Assembly: GCA_035041965.1 (NCBI GenBank)
Contig: JAPYMA010002772.1
Location: 1-64,000 of the forward strand
Length of the DNA: 64,000 nt
Direction: 5' to 3'
Origin: Anisakis pegreffii
Lineage: Eukaryota; Nematoda; Chromadorea; Rhabditida; Anisakidae
Part shown: positions 12,837 to 25,807 of the stretch, piece by piece
How the letters are laid out: the number at the start of each line of letters is the position of its first letter
How positions within the stretch are numbered: position 1 is the stretch's first letter
Translations under genes and position numbers: made by a program
The notes under the pieces: model-generated
Told to the model about the DNA's origin: nothing
Seen by the model: the letters and a program-made list of their open reading frames with translations, nothing else
Database searches by the model: none

Positions 12837-13943
12837 CACGGTGCGTCACAATAATGGTAACAACTGTTCACTGTTCTATAACTTGATGTTTTCGGAAGCG
12901 TTCGTGCATGTTCAAATATGTCTTGTTACAAGTGCATTCACCTTTAAGTGTTTTTATCAGTTGGGAATCACGGGACGATTCTGAATAACTCGTAAAACGT
13001 CTCTTGCTAAGAGAAACAGTTTTGTTGAGTTTGGTACGATGGAAATCGTAAATGAAGCGGACAGAAAACGACCTTAGATGTGTGCCAAGAGTTGTCATTG
13101 TTATCAGAAAGACAGTGAGTCTGAACCGGTAGAAATCGATGGCGAAATCGCTTGAAATAAATGAATCGATTATGAACGACCATTAAGAGCTTTTCGTTTA
13201 ACAGCTACAGAAAATCCAATTATTATCAGATTGTGTTTGTAAAGCCAGCGTGAAAAAGGTTCAAAAAATCAAAAATGAATTGTGATCGGGCTGATCAAGA
13301 AAGTTGTTTTTTGTGATGTGATTTTTTTAGAGCCACATAGAACAATAAGGTTTCGTTAACATCTAAAGACATTACAAGACCACAGCAGCATATGGTATCC
13401 CATTCCCTAAATGGTGCTGGGAACTGTATGCACAACAGGCAAATTACCTTTAGTTCTTATTGAAAAAGGCACTCAAATAATCAGCCAATAACGCATAGAG
13501 CATTTTATCAAACCAATAACATTTGAATGGGGAGCAATGAATATTTCAGTGCGATCGAGCATTATCTTTAAGATCAAAGGTCATTGTGAGAGCGTGCGAC
13601 ACTTGGAGGTATTTGGCCATCATGCTCACCGGATTTGAATCCACTCGAAGGTGTGTGGTAACTTGAATATGAATATCATCTGGGGAGTGTTACAGGACAA
13701 TACTACGCACTGGATGAACTAACGAAACATCTGTTGATTGCATGAGAACAAATTGCTCAGCAGATCCCTTGCTGCTATCGTTAATAATTTTTAGAAACAT
13801 GTCAACGAGCATACTGTAAGCACGAGACGGTAAACAGAGGTGTGATTGTAGTGTGAATCCGTAATAAGATTTTGACAAAGATATATTTAGTTTCTGAAGA
13901 TTTATACATGATCATCCGTTTTACCATTATTATGACGCACCCT
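12837..13943 (+). mobile_element. Decayed mariner-family DNA transposon with terminal inverted repeats
   Basis: The left end CACGGTGCGTCACAATAATG (12837 on) and the complement of the right end CAGGGTGCGTCATAATAATG (to 13943) match at 22 of 25 positions. They bound 1107 bp. Between them the + strand encodes broken transposase pieces: LGTVCTTGKLPLVLIEKG near 13417-13471 and WPSCSPDLNPLEGVW near 13613-13660. The latter is the mariner/Tc1 hallmark around the third catalytic Asp. Later pieces read LDELTKHL and EQIAQQI. Stop codons and frameshifts interrupt the frame, so the element cannot be autonomous. TA target duplications are no longer recognisable at either end. Confidence 0.82.
13380..13860 (+). 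pseudogene. Mariner transposase remnant
   Basis: Fragments of a DDE/D transposase catalytic domain lie in more than one frame. The segment VCTTGKLPLVLIEKGTQIIS precedes an in-frame stop. The SPDLNP block is followed by a stop directly after GVW. The C-terminal helices are broken by three more stops. No intact N-terminal DNA-binding domain could be read upstream. It is non-functional. Confidence 0.75.
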
Positions 13944-16900
13944 GCTTCTGATCGAGACATTTTCCTTCTTACGTGATACTTCTGGGTTGATCATAGACGA
14001 CGATAAATGCCAAGTGTTCGATGACAAGCCGGACAGCTATGCACAACATCCTGAAACAAGTTGATCATAGACGAAACAAGAAGATACATAGGCTATACAT
14101 TTGTCAAAGAGATTATGACAAGTCCAGTGCTCCATCACAGGTTGCATCACATCCGAACATTTTCCCACAAATATCCTGTGAGATCGATCATTCGATTTAG
14201 CAACTCTTCATTCATTTCATTATATCCTGAGGTAGTACTATCAGCCCCTCGTCCAATCCAGTGATGACCGTTGTTTCGAAACATAAGAGACGAGGGATTT
14301 CTCCATCCGAATGGAATGTGTATGAGGTATTATCGTCTGTTGTGATTTCGCTTATCAGTGATAAGCGTAGACTTGAATGTAAACGTGTAATATATGAGTA
14401 TTGTGTTTATTGAGTCGATTGTCGTACATACTACTATTGAAGTGCATAAATGAAAAGTAATCTTGTGATGTTGTTAGCATGCACACTCATCAACATGCAT
14501 CCAAACTATTTTGTTGATGTTGTTAAATGAGATGTGAACGGGAAGTATGAGTATTTTTATACTTATGTATGTAACTTGCAAACGATGGACAAAACGCAGT
14601 TATCAGGAAGGCTTCATTCGGTCATATATTTAGTGGAAGTATCTTTGATGTAATTGACGAGAAGTGATGATTTCCTTGTTTGTTCTGAAACAGCAACAAG
14701 GGAATATGAACGAACCTGACAAGAGTCCATACAGAACGGAACTGCACAGCACAAAAAGCATCTGAAAATTCCATTATTGCTCTCAGTTCTTACTAGTTCA
14801 TTGAATGAGAATTTGATTGATAGAATGTTTGATGGAAACTGATTGTTCGTAATTTTTCATTGTTCAATGGTGATGATTATTTGCAGTAATCAATAAGATG
14901 TTTTAAGCATAAAAACATTTGAAAGAGATTAATTATAGAGTATGAGACATGTGAAAGGAATGAACCCAAATAAGGCAAGGCCACCGCAAAGGAGCCACGT
15001 TAAGAGGCCAGCTTGATAAGTCGTTTTAGTGAGAATATCGGCATTGCAATACCGACAGCACATTCTAATCGGAAATTCGCCGTACACCAACGTATTCACA
15101 TATACTGTCGTTGCAGGTGGTGGTGGCGCTGATGTTGTGGTTGTGTTGGCTGCGGTAGCTGCGGCATCTTCAAATTCATTTTCAGGTCATTATGATAATG
15201 AATTGCGTTCGTCGTTTCAGTGGTAGATAAAAATGATCGCTTACAGTTTGGCGCTGATGGCTCATTCCCTGGCCGTTGCTCAGATGCAGGATGCTGTTGA
15301 TAAGTAACCTCACATTCTTTCACAGTATTCATGTTATTGGCAGCGTATGGACTGGTCACGGCTAGAATAAATGCAATCGCTTTTCAATTTGTATGTTACG
15401 AGGTGAAAATGAGTGTAAACGTATTCATGCACGCATAATTTTCAACCTTGATGAACAAACCATTCATTCACTACCCGTGTCCAGCTTAAGGTTGTTTAGA
15501 GGTAATTGCTTGTTTTCTACATCTGTATTGTTGCGAAGATAACCTTACCTACTTGCTCATTTAGTTATTATTCGGACCACTGAAAACTGGAGAAAATTGC
15601 CAGCTGAACTGCTGAGCATAAGTACTATTGAAAAGAGTAAAAATTGAAAAATTTCATTCACCGTCATATGCGGGCGGTGGTTCAGCCATCTTCGTTATTA
15701 CAGTTTACGAGGAAGGGAAACTTTTGATTCGATAACAGTGTCGATGAGATTGTGTGGAACACAGACGAATAAGGTATGGCAAGGACAATGAACCTGATAT
15801 AGGTGACTGTGATAAATAAAATGATAAGAGCTTATCAGTACTTAGAAGTGGACTGATTTTTATTCAGAATTGAATGACGAATTCAAAACACTGATTCATC
15901 AATTCAAACAATTGGTGTTTGTCCGCTCTTTTTACGATGTGCAATACAGCTGAATGAATGAATGCGATCAGGCATGCGTGTGATGCATTCACCGATTGAA
16001 CAAAGCTCAGTTGAATGCTACACGTAATAAAATCCTAAAAGCACTCCATGATTATATTCGAAATGCATCATATCAGTGACATCATTATTTATTATATTCA
16101 AAATGGTTCGTATCGGTAAAACTGACACCATGGACTATATGACCATGTACGTAATACACAACTATAATTTCATATTCTAGTGCTACTATACGAAGACATA
16201 AATTGCTGGTTACCATGCCAACCAACGAAAATTGATACATGAATTATATGAACGAATAGAGATATGCTTACGTAAGTGTTTACAGGTAATCTGGATAAAT
16301 TTGTGCGTGAATCAGTCAATGAATGATAAGTCAGAGAACTTGCTATATTTATTCCTTTAATCGAAATCACCAAATTGACAACATTCACAATATCAGATAT
16401 TCTCCTCCTTTTATATGCCTGCCATAAACAAAATATAAACATTTTGTCGCTCAGCATTCCAAGCCAAACAGAAACAAATGAATTTCTTATGACTGATCAT
16501 AACGGAACTGCAAAAATTTTTGTGTGCTCAGTCGATCAAGCAGCAATCTGTTGTGCAAATAAAAAGAAAGCAATGAATCTAAGGTGATCAAACGACTCGA
16601 TCAATGAAAGTGAAATGGCCATGGTATGCCACGAAATCATCATCATGAATTGTTGACATTTGGTTTTGGGTTGTTGCGTTCGAAATTATTAAATGATTCA
16701 TGCTCAACTGAGCAGTAGAAAATAACAACAAAAGTAATACAATTACCAATAGTGATTGATAATATTGATTACGATAATGATAATGACAATTCGAGCTCTA
16801 ACAGTAATAACAATTTGTCTGTAATTTGAATATCGCTTATTTTCAAATTATTTGAAAGCACAAACGATTGACTGAATAATTAAATGATTAAACAGATGAA

Positions 16901-17216
16901 TAAATGAACAAATTCTAGAGTTTGACCATGGTTTTTTCGTGGAACAAGTGAATGAAAGCACCAAATCAAATTCTATCAGTAAGCAACAATTTGGTTCAGA
17001 GAAAATACTTTTTTGAATTGGATCGAATAATCAGTAAGCAGTTTGTTGTGATCTTTCGTGACTGTGTTTCTTTATACGGGCGCGCAACTTTTAAACGAGC
17101 GATTTAAAAGATTATGACGATGTGCGACGGTTTAAACGAGAGTAACATTTTCGCAATAATGACGATTATAAGTATGAAAATTGTGATGAATAATGATCAC
17201 CTTGTGGATGCGAACA
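13944..17216. other. Gene-poor stretch
   Basis: About 3.3 kb with no supportable gene. The phrase GTTGATCATAGACGA occurs twice (near 13986 and 14061). A frame at 15096-15359 on the minus strand is Gln/Pro/His-rich and its complement is Val/Ala/Gly-rich, as expected of low-complexity DNA. ATG- and ATT-rich microsatellite-like sequence lies at 16735-16830. Confidence 0.45.
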
Positions 17217-17453
17217 GAGGAGAGTAGTGTTCATGGGAACAGGGACCCCGTAGGGGTACCCGATGGGGAATCTGGGGAGTGCTTCCCCGCGCAATTTACT
17301 CCCCGACTTTTTAGACGGGAATCTCTCTCTCCATCCAGTTTTCTCCCCGCGCGGCTACCCCCCGGGCGATCCTCTCCCCAATTTTTTTCCCAGGGAACTC
17401 CTCCCCGTCCAGTTTTCTCCCCGACGGGGAGGACGGGGAGTTCGTCGCACCTT
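17217..17453. mobile_element. GC-rich hAT-like MITE relative, copy 2
   Basis: A GC-rich island made of repeated CCCCG/GGGGA blocks, sharing phrases with the other three copies: GCGCAATTTACTCCCCGAC, CCAGTTTTCTCCCCG and TAGTGTTCATGGGAAC. It lies in the opposite orientation to copies 1 and 4. The outer ends are diverged and no clean TIR pair remains. It is nevertheless flanked by two identical octamers TGCGAACA (17209-17216 and 17454-17461), which may be a target duplication. Confidence 0.6.
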
Positions 17454-18149
17454 TGCGAACAATCAACCCAAAATAGCGAAATACCGCTGATAATGATTCG
17501 CGCTTGCTTTTATTTCATTGATAATGATTCGTTATAGTTTTTATTTTATTGTAGTGAATAGAATGTTTGGGCTTGAATTCGTTGTAGTAGTGGTGACGAC
17601 GGGTATTGTTGATTTTAGGAGATTAGTTGATGTCCCCGGATTGGAACGAGACGGGGACACACTTGAGTTTGGTCGAGTTGAGAGTTGGCGAACAAACGAA
17701 AGTGATTGATTGCGATCAAGAAAAAATAATGCTAGCAAAAATGTTATGTTGAGGTATTGGATTATTGGGGGTGTGAGTTAGTGTAAAAGTGATACGATGT
17801 TGGAGATAATAAGATAGAATAAAACTGATAAAATAGAGATGTTAATAAAAGAAAACCAATGTTGTTGTTTTTATTTTATCGATATTAAATTGCGCTTGGT
17901 TTTTTTTCAACAAATGTGAATTAGAACAAGCAACATTGTGAGGTTTTTAAATGGTAGCAAAATGTTATGTAAAGCTGTAGTCGTGAGCGCATTATCATTG
18001 AAAAACGATTTAATTTCACTCTCAAAGGTGCACATCGGGAAGGAAGATTCTATCCAAAAAAGCTGAAGCGAAAATTTAAGAAAACTACCTAAGAAAGAAG
18101 AAAAATCTTTAAAAGACTGAAATTCTACCAAAAAATTGAGCTGAAATGC
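17454..18149. other. Spacer between two GC-rich MITE copies
   Basis: About 700 bases of ordinary AT-rich sequence. The octet TTGATAATGATTCG is duplicated nearby (17487 and 17518), each time before a TTTTATTTCA/TTTTATTTTA tract. No gene was seen. Confidence 0.4.
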
Positions 18150-18305
18150 TTCCCGTCTGGAAACAGGGAGAGATGTCAGTCCCCGACGGGTTCCTCCCGG
18201 GCAATTTGCTCCCCGACTTATTTGGCGGGGAGCCCTCGTAGTTTTCTTCCCGCGGGGTCCTCCCCTTCCCCCTCTGTCCAAAAAACTGCTCCCCGACGAA
18301 CACTG
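18150..18305. mobile_element. GC-rich hAT-like MITE relative, copy 3
   Basis: One terminus is clear: reading the minus strand from 18305, CAGTGTTCGTCGGGGAGCAG matches the left TIR of copy 1. Internal phrases (TCGGGGAGCAAATTG, AAGAAAACTACGAGGG) also match. The other end, near 18150, has lost the TIR and no target duplication could be found, so the left border is approximate. Confidence 0.6.
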
Positions 18306-18477
18306 GATGAGAGCATTTCAACGTTGAAAGAAGTTTAAATTTGTCAATCCGCAGGAAAATGAAAGGCATCAACTGTTTCGTACACACTCGACCGATCGAC
18401 ATTCCACATACAAAAGATGTTAGGCTTTATCGAAATTCCGACTCAGGCCAGTTATGCCCTTACATTATATTTTACAT

Positions 18478-18543
18478 ATTATGATGCTTTCACGCGACTA
18501 ATCAGCTTTTATATAATTATGATGCTTTCACGCGATCAATCAG
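18478..18543 (+). repeat. Two direct repeats of a 28-mer, 38-bp period
   Basis: ATTATGATGCTTTCACGCGA followed by CT/TC and AATCAG occurs at 18478-18505 and again at 18516-18543. The copies differ only by a two-base swap. The second copy runs straight into the palindrome at 18537. Confidence 0.85.
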
Positions 18544-18614
18544 TCTCATAAGTGTTTTCGAAATAAGCAGCATCAAGATGCTGCTTATTTCGAAAACAGT
18601 CATGAGACTGATTG
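18537..18614. repeat. 38-bp near-perfect palindrome, 2-bp centre
   Basis: Arm 18537-18574 and arm 18577-18614 are inverted copies matching at 36 of 38 positions, separated only by AA. The arms include TGTTTTCGAAATAAGCAGCATC. Such a sequence would extrude a long hairpin. No coding frame or RNA-gene signature accompanies it. Confidence 0.9.
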
Positions 18615-21600
18615 GAATATTTTCACAGAGAAGTTATATGTTTGAGACAACAAGTTGAGTATCAAGCAAGTGATCATGGAAACGCTTTCCATTTGCTGTC
18701 TTAATCATTCAACTCACACTAGCTTTCTTCTGCTATTGCTTGATATTTTGTTGTGCGTTCAACATCACGAAATAATTCAGTTAGCTCTACTCAGTACTAT
18801 TTTTTCACTCTTATTATTTTATCAGTGATCGTCGTAGTAATGGTATTACTGTTGATAATAACAATAAAATTATTATTATGATTACTGATGTATTATAAAT
18901 GCTCACAGTACCGTTAGATGAAGAATTCATTTAATGTTCCATCTTATCAGTACCTAAATTCCTCACTCTATGCTTGACGAATGCTTGACATTGTTTCTTT
19001 GGAAAGCACTCATTAGTGATATTCTAGTTTTTTAGTTATTCTTATTTGCTTTGAGTGGAGCTATAACGTACGATTAGCCATCCATCCTAGTACAACACCT
19101 TCATCTGTCTGTCCATTCATACATTTATACATTCATGCATCCATCTATTTCGATTATGTTATAACTGAACAAGTAGATATCAGTCGTCGTTCTCGAATCA
19201 TATCTCAGTAGTTTTTCGTTCGTGTTCTATTCATCACTTATTGCTTCTCCATCACTGTTTGCTCCAAAATGTTTAATCTGTTAATCAAAGGTGCCATAAG
19301 AAAACAAAGAATGATTTTTTGTATTAAAACTTGTTTATTTCATATTTACGCTCATTAATCTTTGTAAATGCAATCAATCAAAGAGCACAACGCATTATTT
19401 GTTCAGTATCAACGAGTTAAATTGGCATAATTTATTGTGCATGCTTATAAGTCTCAAGTAATCATCATTCAATTGTTCTTACACTATCAGAATTCTTGAC
19501 CGTTTATTTCTGTTTTTAAAGCAAAGACTCATCATAATAGGCAATTGCTTGCACGCAGTCGAGCGATAGTAACTGGAGAGCAGTGGTGAAACCGATCCAA
19601 GAACGAATTAATATTCGTTTGGTTCATTTGAGTATCTTTAAGTTCAAATGATGAAATTGAATGTGCAACTTTTCCCTATTTACATACAACTTTTCTTCTC
19701 ACTAGAGATTCTTTATTTAGAACTTTTCTTTATTCATCTTCTTTTCACTAATCAACCAATTTTAATAATATATTGCAGTAAAGCAGCTAGCTTCATTCGT
19801 TTCGTTTCAGACTGCTTTGGTCTCTCTCTTCTCGCTTCATTATTATGATTATTATTATTATTATTGTTTTAATAATAATTATTGTTATTATTACTACTAA
19901 TTAGTAATATTGATATTATCATTATCATCATTATTATCATTATTATCATCAGCATTACTATTGTCATTATTATTATTATCAATATGATATATATAATTAT
20001 TCTCCTTATTATCGTTCCATTAAGCATTGTCACTGATTGCTTTATATCAACTAACTAACTGAACTTTTAACTAATATATGCCACCAACTGTCACTATCAG
20101 TGAATGATTGAAGTTTCGATGATATGAAACTTGAAGTTGCTCCAGTGACACATTAGATGATTCATCATTTAGCGATCAGTGAACAACGTCTCTGAAATGC
20201 GTTTGAGTATGATAATTATGTGATAAAAGACAACCTTTTCAAGTGCACTGTTCTGTTGTGCTTCTAGTTTATTAATCTTGAGTAGTGAGATGTGATAAGA
20301 AAAGTTCAGTTGGGTGGAATTAATGAAAGAAACCATCAACTATGAAAAGAAAAGAATATGATTCAAGTCTAGTCAATGAATTTTATGGTCACAAGTATGT
20401 ATTCGGATAGCGCAGAAAATGGGCTACAAAACGACGTATAACTCTAGATACAAAAACTCTACAATGAAACGCAATGTTTCATTATATCAGTTTGCCAGCG
20501 TAGCTGCCCGAGAACTTTCTACTAGACCTAATATTTTGGTTCTTCTTGGAACTGTTATAATCTTTATCGTCGTTCTCATGATTTAACGATGATGATCATC
20601 ATCACCATCGTTATTTCGTTAGAAGATTAACCATTCCCTTTGAATTGTTGATATAAGCAAGCGCTCATTGATTTCTTCGAAGGCGAGAATTCGGCTTAAT
20701 TGTGAATGATTTTTGCAAGAAACAAGATTAGATGCTCGTGGGAATAGAAGTAAGCGCAGTGAATATCCTACATGTGAATGCAGGTGGCATTGGCAGAAGC
20801 AGCAGTAACATAACAACTATCGTCTTCGTCATCAACTCGTCAACATTTAATCAATGCATTCAAACAGATAAAAATTGTGATGTGAGAAATGCGGGCCTAG
20901 AAAGTTAATTTCTTAATTCGTTAACGTTCACGCTCATCATTTGATTCTATTCAATTCTCCTCATTCCAAATAATAACAAGAATGATCCTCGCATAGTCAT
21001 TCTTATGAGTCTTTCATATTATACGACATAACAAAGAAAGGTCACACTCGTACAGATGTTTTTAAATACACTTTTGGAGAGGAGTCAATTCATAATGATC
21101 AAATTAACGGAACGATCAAATTCAATAAAACACAAATGAATTAAATCGATCACTTCTGCAGAAGATCAGATAGAAGCACGTATAAAATTAAACACAACAT
21201 GAACAGGAATGAGTTTTAATATAGATACATCGAATATATACATAAACAGAATTATGGTTTTGATATAAACAGACAACAACGAGGCATTATTCAGTACTGT
21301 AAAGCAAAAACACCTACGTGTTTGCAAGCAATAAAATGAAATGCTTCTTTGATAACAACTCTAATATTACAGATACAATGCGAACATCAAAATTTTGACA
21401 ACATCTATAAAAATTACAAACAACAACATTTCCTTTTCAGATATTTCAACATCGATAAGACCATTATTCACAAAATTACGATTCCTGCCAGAATATCGAT
21501 AAGACCAAAATCAATATCTATGCAAAAAAATTCGCATCAAATATCCTCAACTGAACACAAAAATCTTTTCAAAATGCTTAAGTCTACGATTGATTTTTGC

Positions 21601-21636
21601 TATATCATATCATAATCCGAAACGAGCGGATAGCAG
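18615..21636. other. Gene-poor stretch with ATT microsatellite
   Basis: About 3 kb with no supportable gene. Positions 19846-19990 are an imperfect (ATT)n/(ATC)n tract, and 18836-18895 is a shorter one. Open frames are short and AT-driven. Confidence 0.45.
19846..19990. repeat. (ATT)n / (ATC)n imperfect microsatellite
   Basis: Roughly 145 bases of ATT, ATC and ACT triplets, clearly simple sequence. Confidence 0.8.
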
Positions 21637-24600
21637 TCAGCATTTCAACTCGAACAAATGTGCTCTCGTTTCGCTGATACAAACAATTTGATAATTGTGC
21701 TGACTGCCAACTGGTATCTCTTTCACGGCAACAACGTCGTCTTCAATACGCCTTATTAACACTTCCAAATTCGGTCGGTTCCAATCCAGAATCACCTTCA
21801 AACATTTCGCGAATCAAGCCTTATTCATGATGAACCACTTAAACAATAAGGAAAGAATAGACTTCTTATCGAATAAATCAGTTGTAAAACTGAATGCAAC
21901 GAACCAACTGCGAGTGCGCTTCATCAATAATCGCCGCCAAATGTGCATTTCCAACGTTCCAAAGCGCACACGAAATGAGCCGTGTTTGTTTATTCGAACG
22001 GCTGATATAACTCCGAATCAATTCTTTTCCAATGTTCATCTCGTCTGCGTTCAACTTGTAAAGAACGTGCCGCACTGTTCCATACTCCTCATTAGGGCCA
22101 AACGCCACCATGAACGTATCGGTGTTTGTTTCGTAACAAAATGAAATTATTGAACCTGAACAATGAATCAATAAATGAATAATTTTGCATAGAAAAAGAC
22201 TAAAAGAATTCAAGTTGTTACATTCACACAACACTTATGGCCAGATTGCGTCTGAAATTGAAGTGATAAAGTTACCTATATCTGTGAGCAGAGTGTACTG
22301 TTGCTGACGGCAGTAGACGGTACAGTCTCGTACCGACACAACGATCGTCGCATGAATGGATCTCAGAGAGTGGACGAACAGAATTGGCCTTCTACCATTC
22401 CCTCCAGTGATGTCTTGTGGTGCTTCAGTTGGCTGCCGCACATCAAATTTCAGCACTCGCCCTGAACTCATCAAAAATCATCCACAAAATCATTGCTCGC
22501 TTATACACTCACTGACTGCTGCAAACACCACTCGCATAGTTTATAAATTCACATGTTCACTAAGCAAATATATAATGATATTTCACAATACAGATTCAAC
22601 TGATTCATATCAGTGAATCCTAGCATAGTAATGGCGGTAGTCAGGCTATTCAGAACTGCAGCATTATCATAACAGTCATTATCCAGCAAGGAATCACCTT
22701 CGCACATTTAAAATAAAAGAGTCATATGAATATGAATGTGATTTTCACCAATAATAAATATTATTTTTCAATGAAATTAAGCTCAAGATCACTTAAAAAG
22801 AAAGAATAACGCTCTGCGCAGAGCAGGAAGTATGTCGCAATCATCAACATTATATCACAAGCAATAAGCATTTCAAATAAACCAAACCAATACCGTTCAC
22901 GCAACCAACACAAATCTCCTCAGCACTCATCCAACAACAACACCATCCATTCGCAGGCAATTCGAATTGATGTAAGACTCGTTTGGATTCGCCAAATCTT
23001 CAGAAATAATAACACAGATGAGAAATTTGTTTAGTATTTTACGATTTCTAGACGAACAGTTAACTGCGCCTTCAAACATTATGTGGACTGGAACACTTTC
23101 CCAAAACTCTTTCTTCTATGACAACCTTTTTGTGATCCCCAAAACCAGAATAAAAAGGCAAGAGGAGAGCTCGATTCATGACGAGATCCTTTCTCTCCTA
23201 CAACATGGCTCATTCGAGAAACTATGAACAGATCGGCAAAGACGAATGTAAAACATAAACATTTATTGTTTGAAACTGAATGATAGTGTAAAACATACTC
23301 CGTGATGCAAACCCTTTTGTCCTCTCCAGTGCTGAGAACAAGTCGCGGGTCGAACGGTGACACCTGACAACACCTGGGTCGTTTCGTATGGACGGGTATT
23401 GCTGTTGTGATTCTACCATCTCTAGTCAACTGAAACTATTAGTTCCTTTTACCGCATTCATTTGACAACACAACCCAATCAAACAAATAAGACATCCTGG
23501 CCGTTCAGTTCAGATGTTCAAGAACTTCTCCTGCATGACCACAATCCACAGGTTGAATGATCCATCAAGATAAATTCAACGAATGCTATTTCGTCTCAAA
23601 TGAGATTCGAAAGTGACGAACCAGTTTGAGTCCATACGGTCTGAAGAGGTCATTGTCAATACGACACGTAACAACGAAGATATTCCCGTCATCGTGCACA
23701 CTCCTCGTACCTGGTTGTGAAGAGAGCACAACGGTACGTTCGCTTGAAAGTGTCCAATCATGTACGATTAACTCATCGTGATTCCGTTTTGATACGGACG
23801 TCGTGACCGATGCTGGATGACTAGACAACTGCGCAGTTGCTATTCTAAACAAAGGTCAACGTTTGTTTACGATCGAAATCCTGACAATCAAAATACTTTT
23901 TTTCTCATTTTCTAAAGCGTTAATCCAAAAAGTAAGTTAATCTCCATTATTGCTTAGTGATGCAAACGTGGTCTTGAAAGCAATTACTTCGTACCTCTTC
24001 AACAAAACTGAAAGAAGTGATTTGCACAAATAGGATAATTTGTTTAAAACGAATAGGTCATATGACAATACGACAACACAAGGAGAACGTGGAAGTGAAT
24101 CAAAAACGATGCATTAATGACGAAATGATAGCACTTACTTGGCATTATCTTCAGCTTTTTTCAGTTTCACTTTCAACTGCATGATCTGCAATCTGAGGCT
24201 ATCGTTTTCGTCTTTATACGCCTTGTTTGACTCTCGCAACTCTTCCAGTTCTGTAGTGTCCATCATCTAGAATGTTTGCAATCGTAAAATTATCCTTTTA
24301 AGCTCGACAAAAATGGTGTTTCCACTATAAAGTCAGACCAGAATAACTGTTGTGATATACAATCTTAAATTCCATCCGACTAATTGAATTCCAGTAACCT
24401 TGATAGTACGCGCAAAAATACGCCGTATATCACTGATACGTGCTCTTGTCTTGCACTGTGGACATTTCGCATTCTTCTCACTACGGATCCAACGTTCAAT
24501 ACAAGATTGCCCATATAAATGGCCACACTTCAGACAAACCAATCTAAAACCATCGAATTTTCACTCGTCAAATTATACATCAACTTCAAACAGAAATGAA

Positions 24601-25807
24601 GGCAACGTCAAAACCTGTGTGAACCAGAATTTGTATATTCCTCAAAGCATATCATGCAACATGCCGCTTCATCGCCTTCTGTCACAACTGCAAAACTCTT
24701 CCTTCAAATAATATTTCGAGCAATCTCCGATTAGTTTAAGATCAATCAAGCAATAAGGTTCTCACTGATTGCCTTTGAATTCACTTCAGACATCAACTGA
24801 TACATTATAGTGCTGAATATTATCCGTTACGAGATTGACGATGAGTCTCCTTTTAATTCAGAGTATCCGTTATTCAAACACGAGGTATACTCATCCCATA
24901 CAATCTTTATTCTCTTGAATGGGAATACCCTGATATCTGCGAAAAACATGAGCTTCAAGCACATATCCAACAGAATACGGCATATGTTTCTTTTCATTAC
25001 TCGTAAACAGTCACAAATTATAAATATTAATTGTTGAGAGGACAACGACAATGTTATCGAATTATGAGATAGCAAGAAGGAGCAGGAAGAAGCATAATTT
25101 TAATGGTTCACTAACTTGTATCATCAGCGTTCTCGTCCGTCTTTGCCCTTTTCCTGGCCAACGGTTCAGCTGGCTCCTCTTCGCCATCACTACTTAAGAT
25201 AGTACGGCCAAGACGCTGTTCTTCTGGAGCAGTTTGAGCGGCAGACTAAACACTGGTACGTATATACTTACAGAAATAAGGAGATAAGCTATTTCATAAG
25301 ATAAGATGACATGAGTGATAAATTTCGCAAAAGCGGAATGAGGTAAATTGCCATGAAAACGAAATCAAATCAATATGAATTCAAAATGCGAACAATTCCA
25401 ACAGAATGAAATAATTCCGATGTCAGACTGATCGGGGTTGGCTTCAAGTGTAACTCTAAAAACGTATGCAATTCTATCATCAAAATGCAACTAATTCTAC
25501 AGCAAAGCTTGTTAAAATCAAAACGACATTTCATGCATATGCATTCACTGTTGAATAGGAAAGACGATCGTAGAAGAATTATTCTTAAAATACCCTCTTA
25601 ATTAAACCAATCAAGACAGACTCTAACCTCGACATCGAGCACAATCACATCATCCGAATCATCAAAGAATGCCCTCCTGGCAGTCGTTCTTCTCGCACGT
25701 GATCTCGTCACAGGTAAATGTGCTGTGGTTGTTCCCTCCTCGTCTGATTCTTCTTCTGATGTTTCGTCCATTCTCGAGTCTGATTCTTCATTGTCTGATG
25801 AAGGCAT
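21637..25807 (-). CDS. rfwd3: RFWD3-type E3 ubiquitin ligase (RING, coiled coil, WD40)
   Basis: Eleven exons in order on the minus strand: 25628-25807, 25116-25245, 24615-24687, 24399-24543, 24139-24266, 23622-23844, 23299-23429, 22894-22997, 22276-22461, 21905-22155 and 21637-21795. They give 569 residues with every phase matching. The N-terminus is acidic and Ser-rich. The RING spans residues 114-158 (CMICFEEYTNSGSHR, LKCGHLYGQSC, KCPQC) and is followed by RISDIRRIFARTIK, as in vertebrate RFWD3. A coiled coil (177-219) precedes the WD40 region, which contains VLSTGEDKRVCIT, GWCCCWMSAEEI and GRVLKFDVRQP in the RFWD3 order. In vertebrates RFWD3 ubiquitinates RPA and RAD51 at stalled forks and acts in interstrand-crosslink repair. 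The protein is shorter than the human one (774), mainly at the N-terminus. The ligand position after CGH is Gly139, as I recall for the family. Confidence 0.9.

Noticed and set aside
15096..15359. Gln/Pro/His-rich minus frame opposite a Val/Ala/Gly-rich + frame
   Set aside because: Low-complexity DNA; both strands are open, and no flanking exons were found.
23072..23215. Protein-like frame RKDLVMNRALLLPFYSGFGD in an RFWD3 intron
   Set aside because: The WD40 sequence joins directly from exon 23299-23429 to exon 22894-22997 in phase and in the RFWD3 order, so this segment is intronic.
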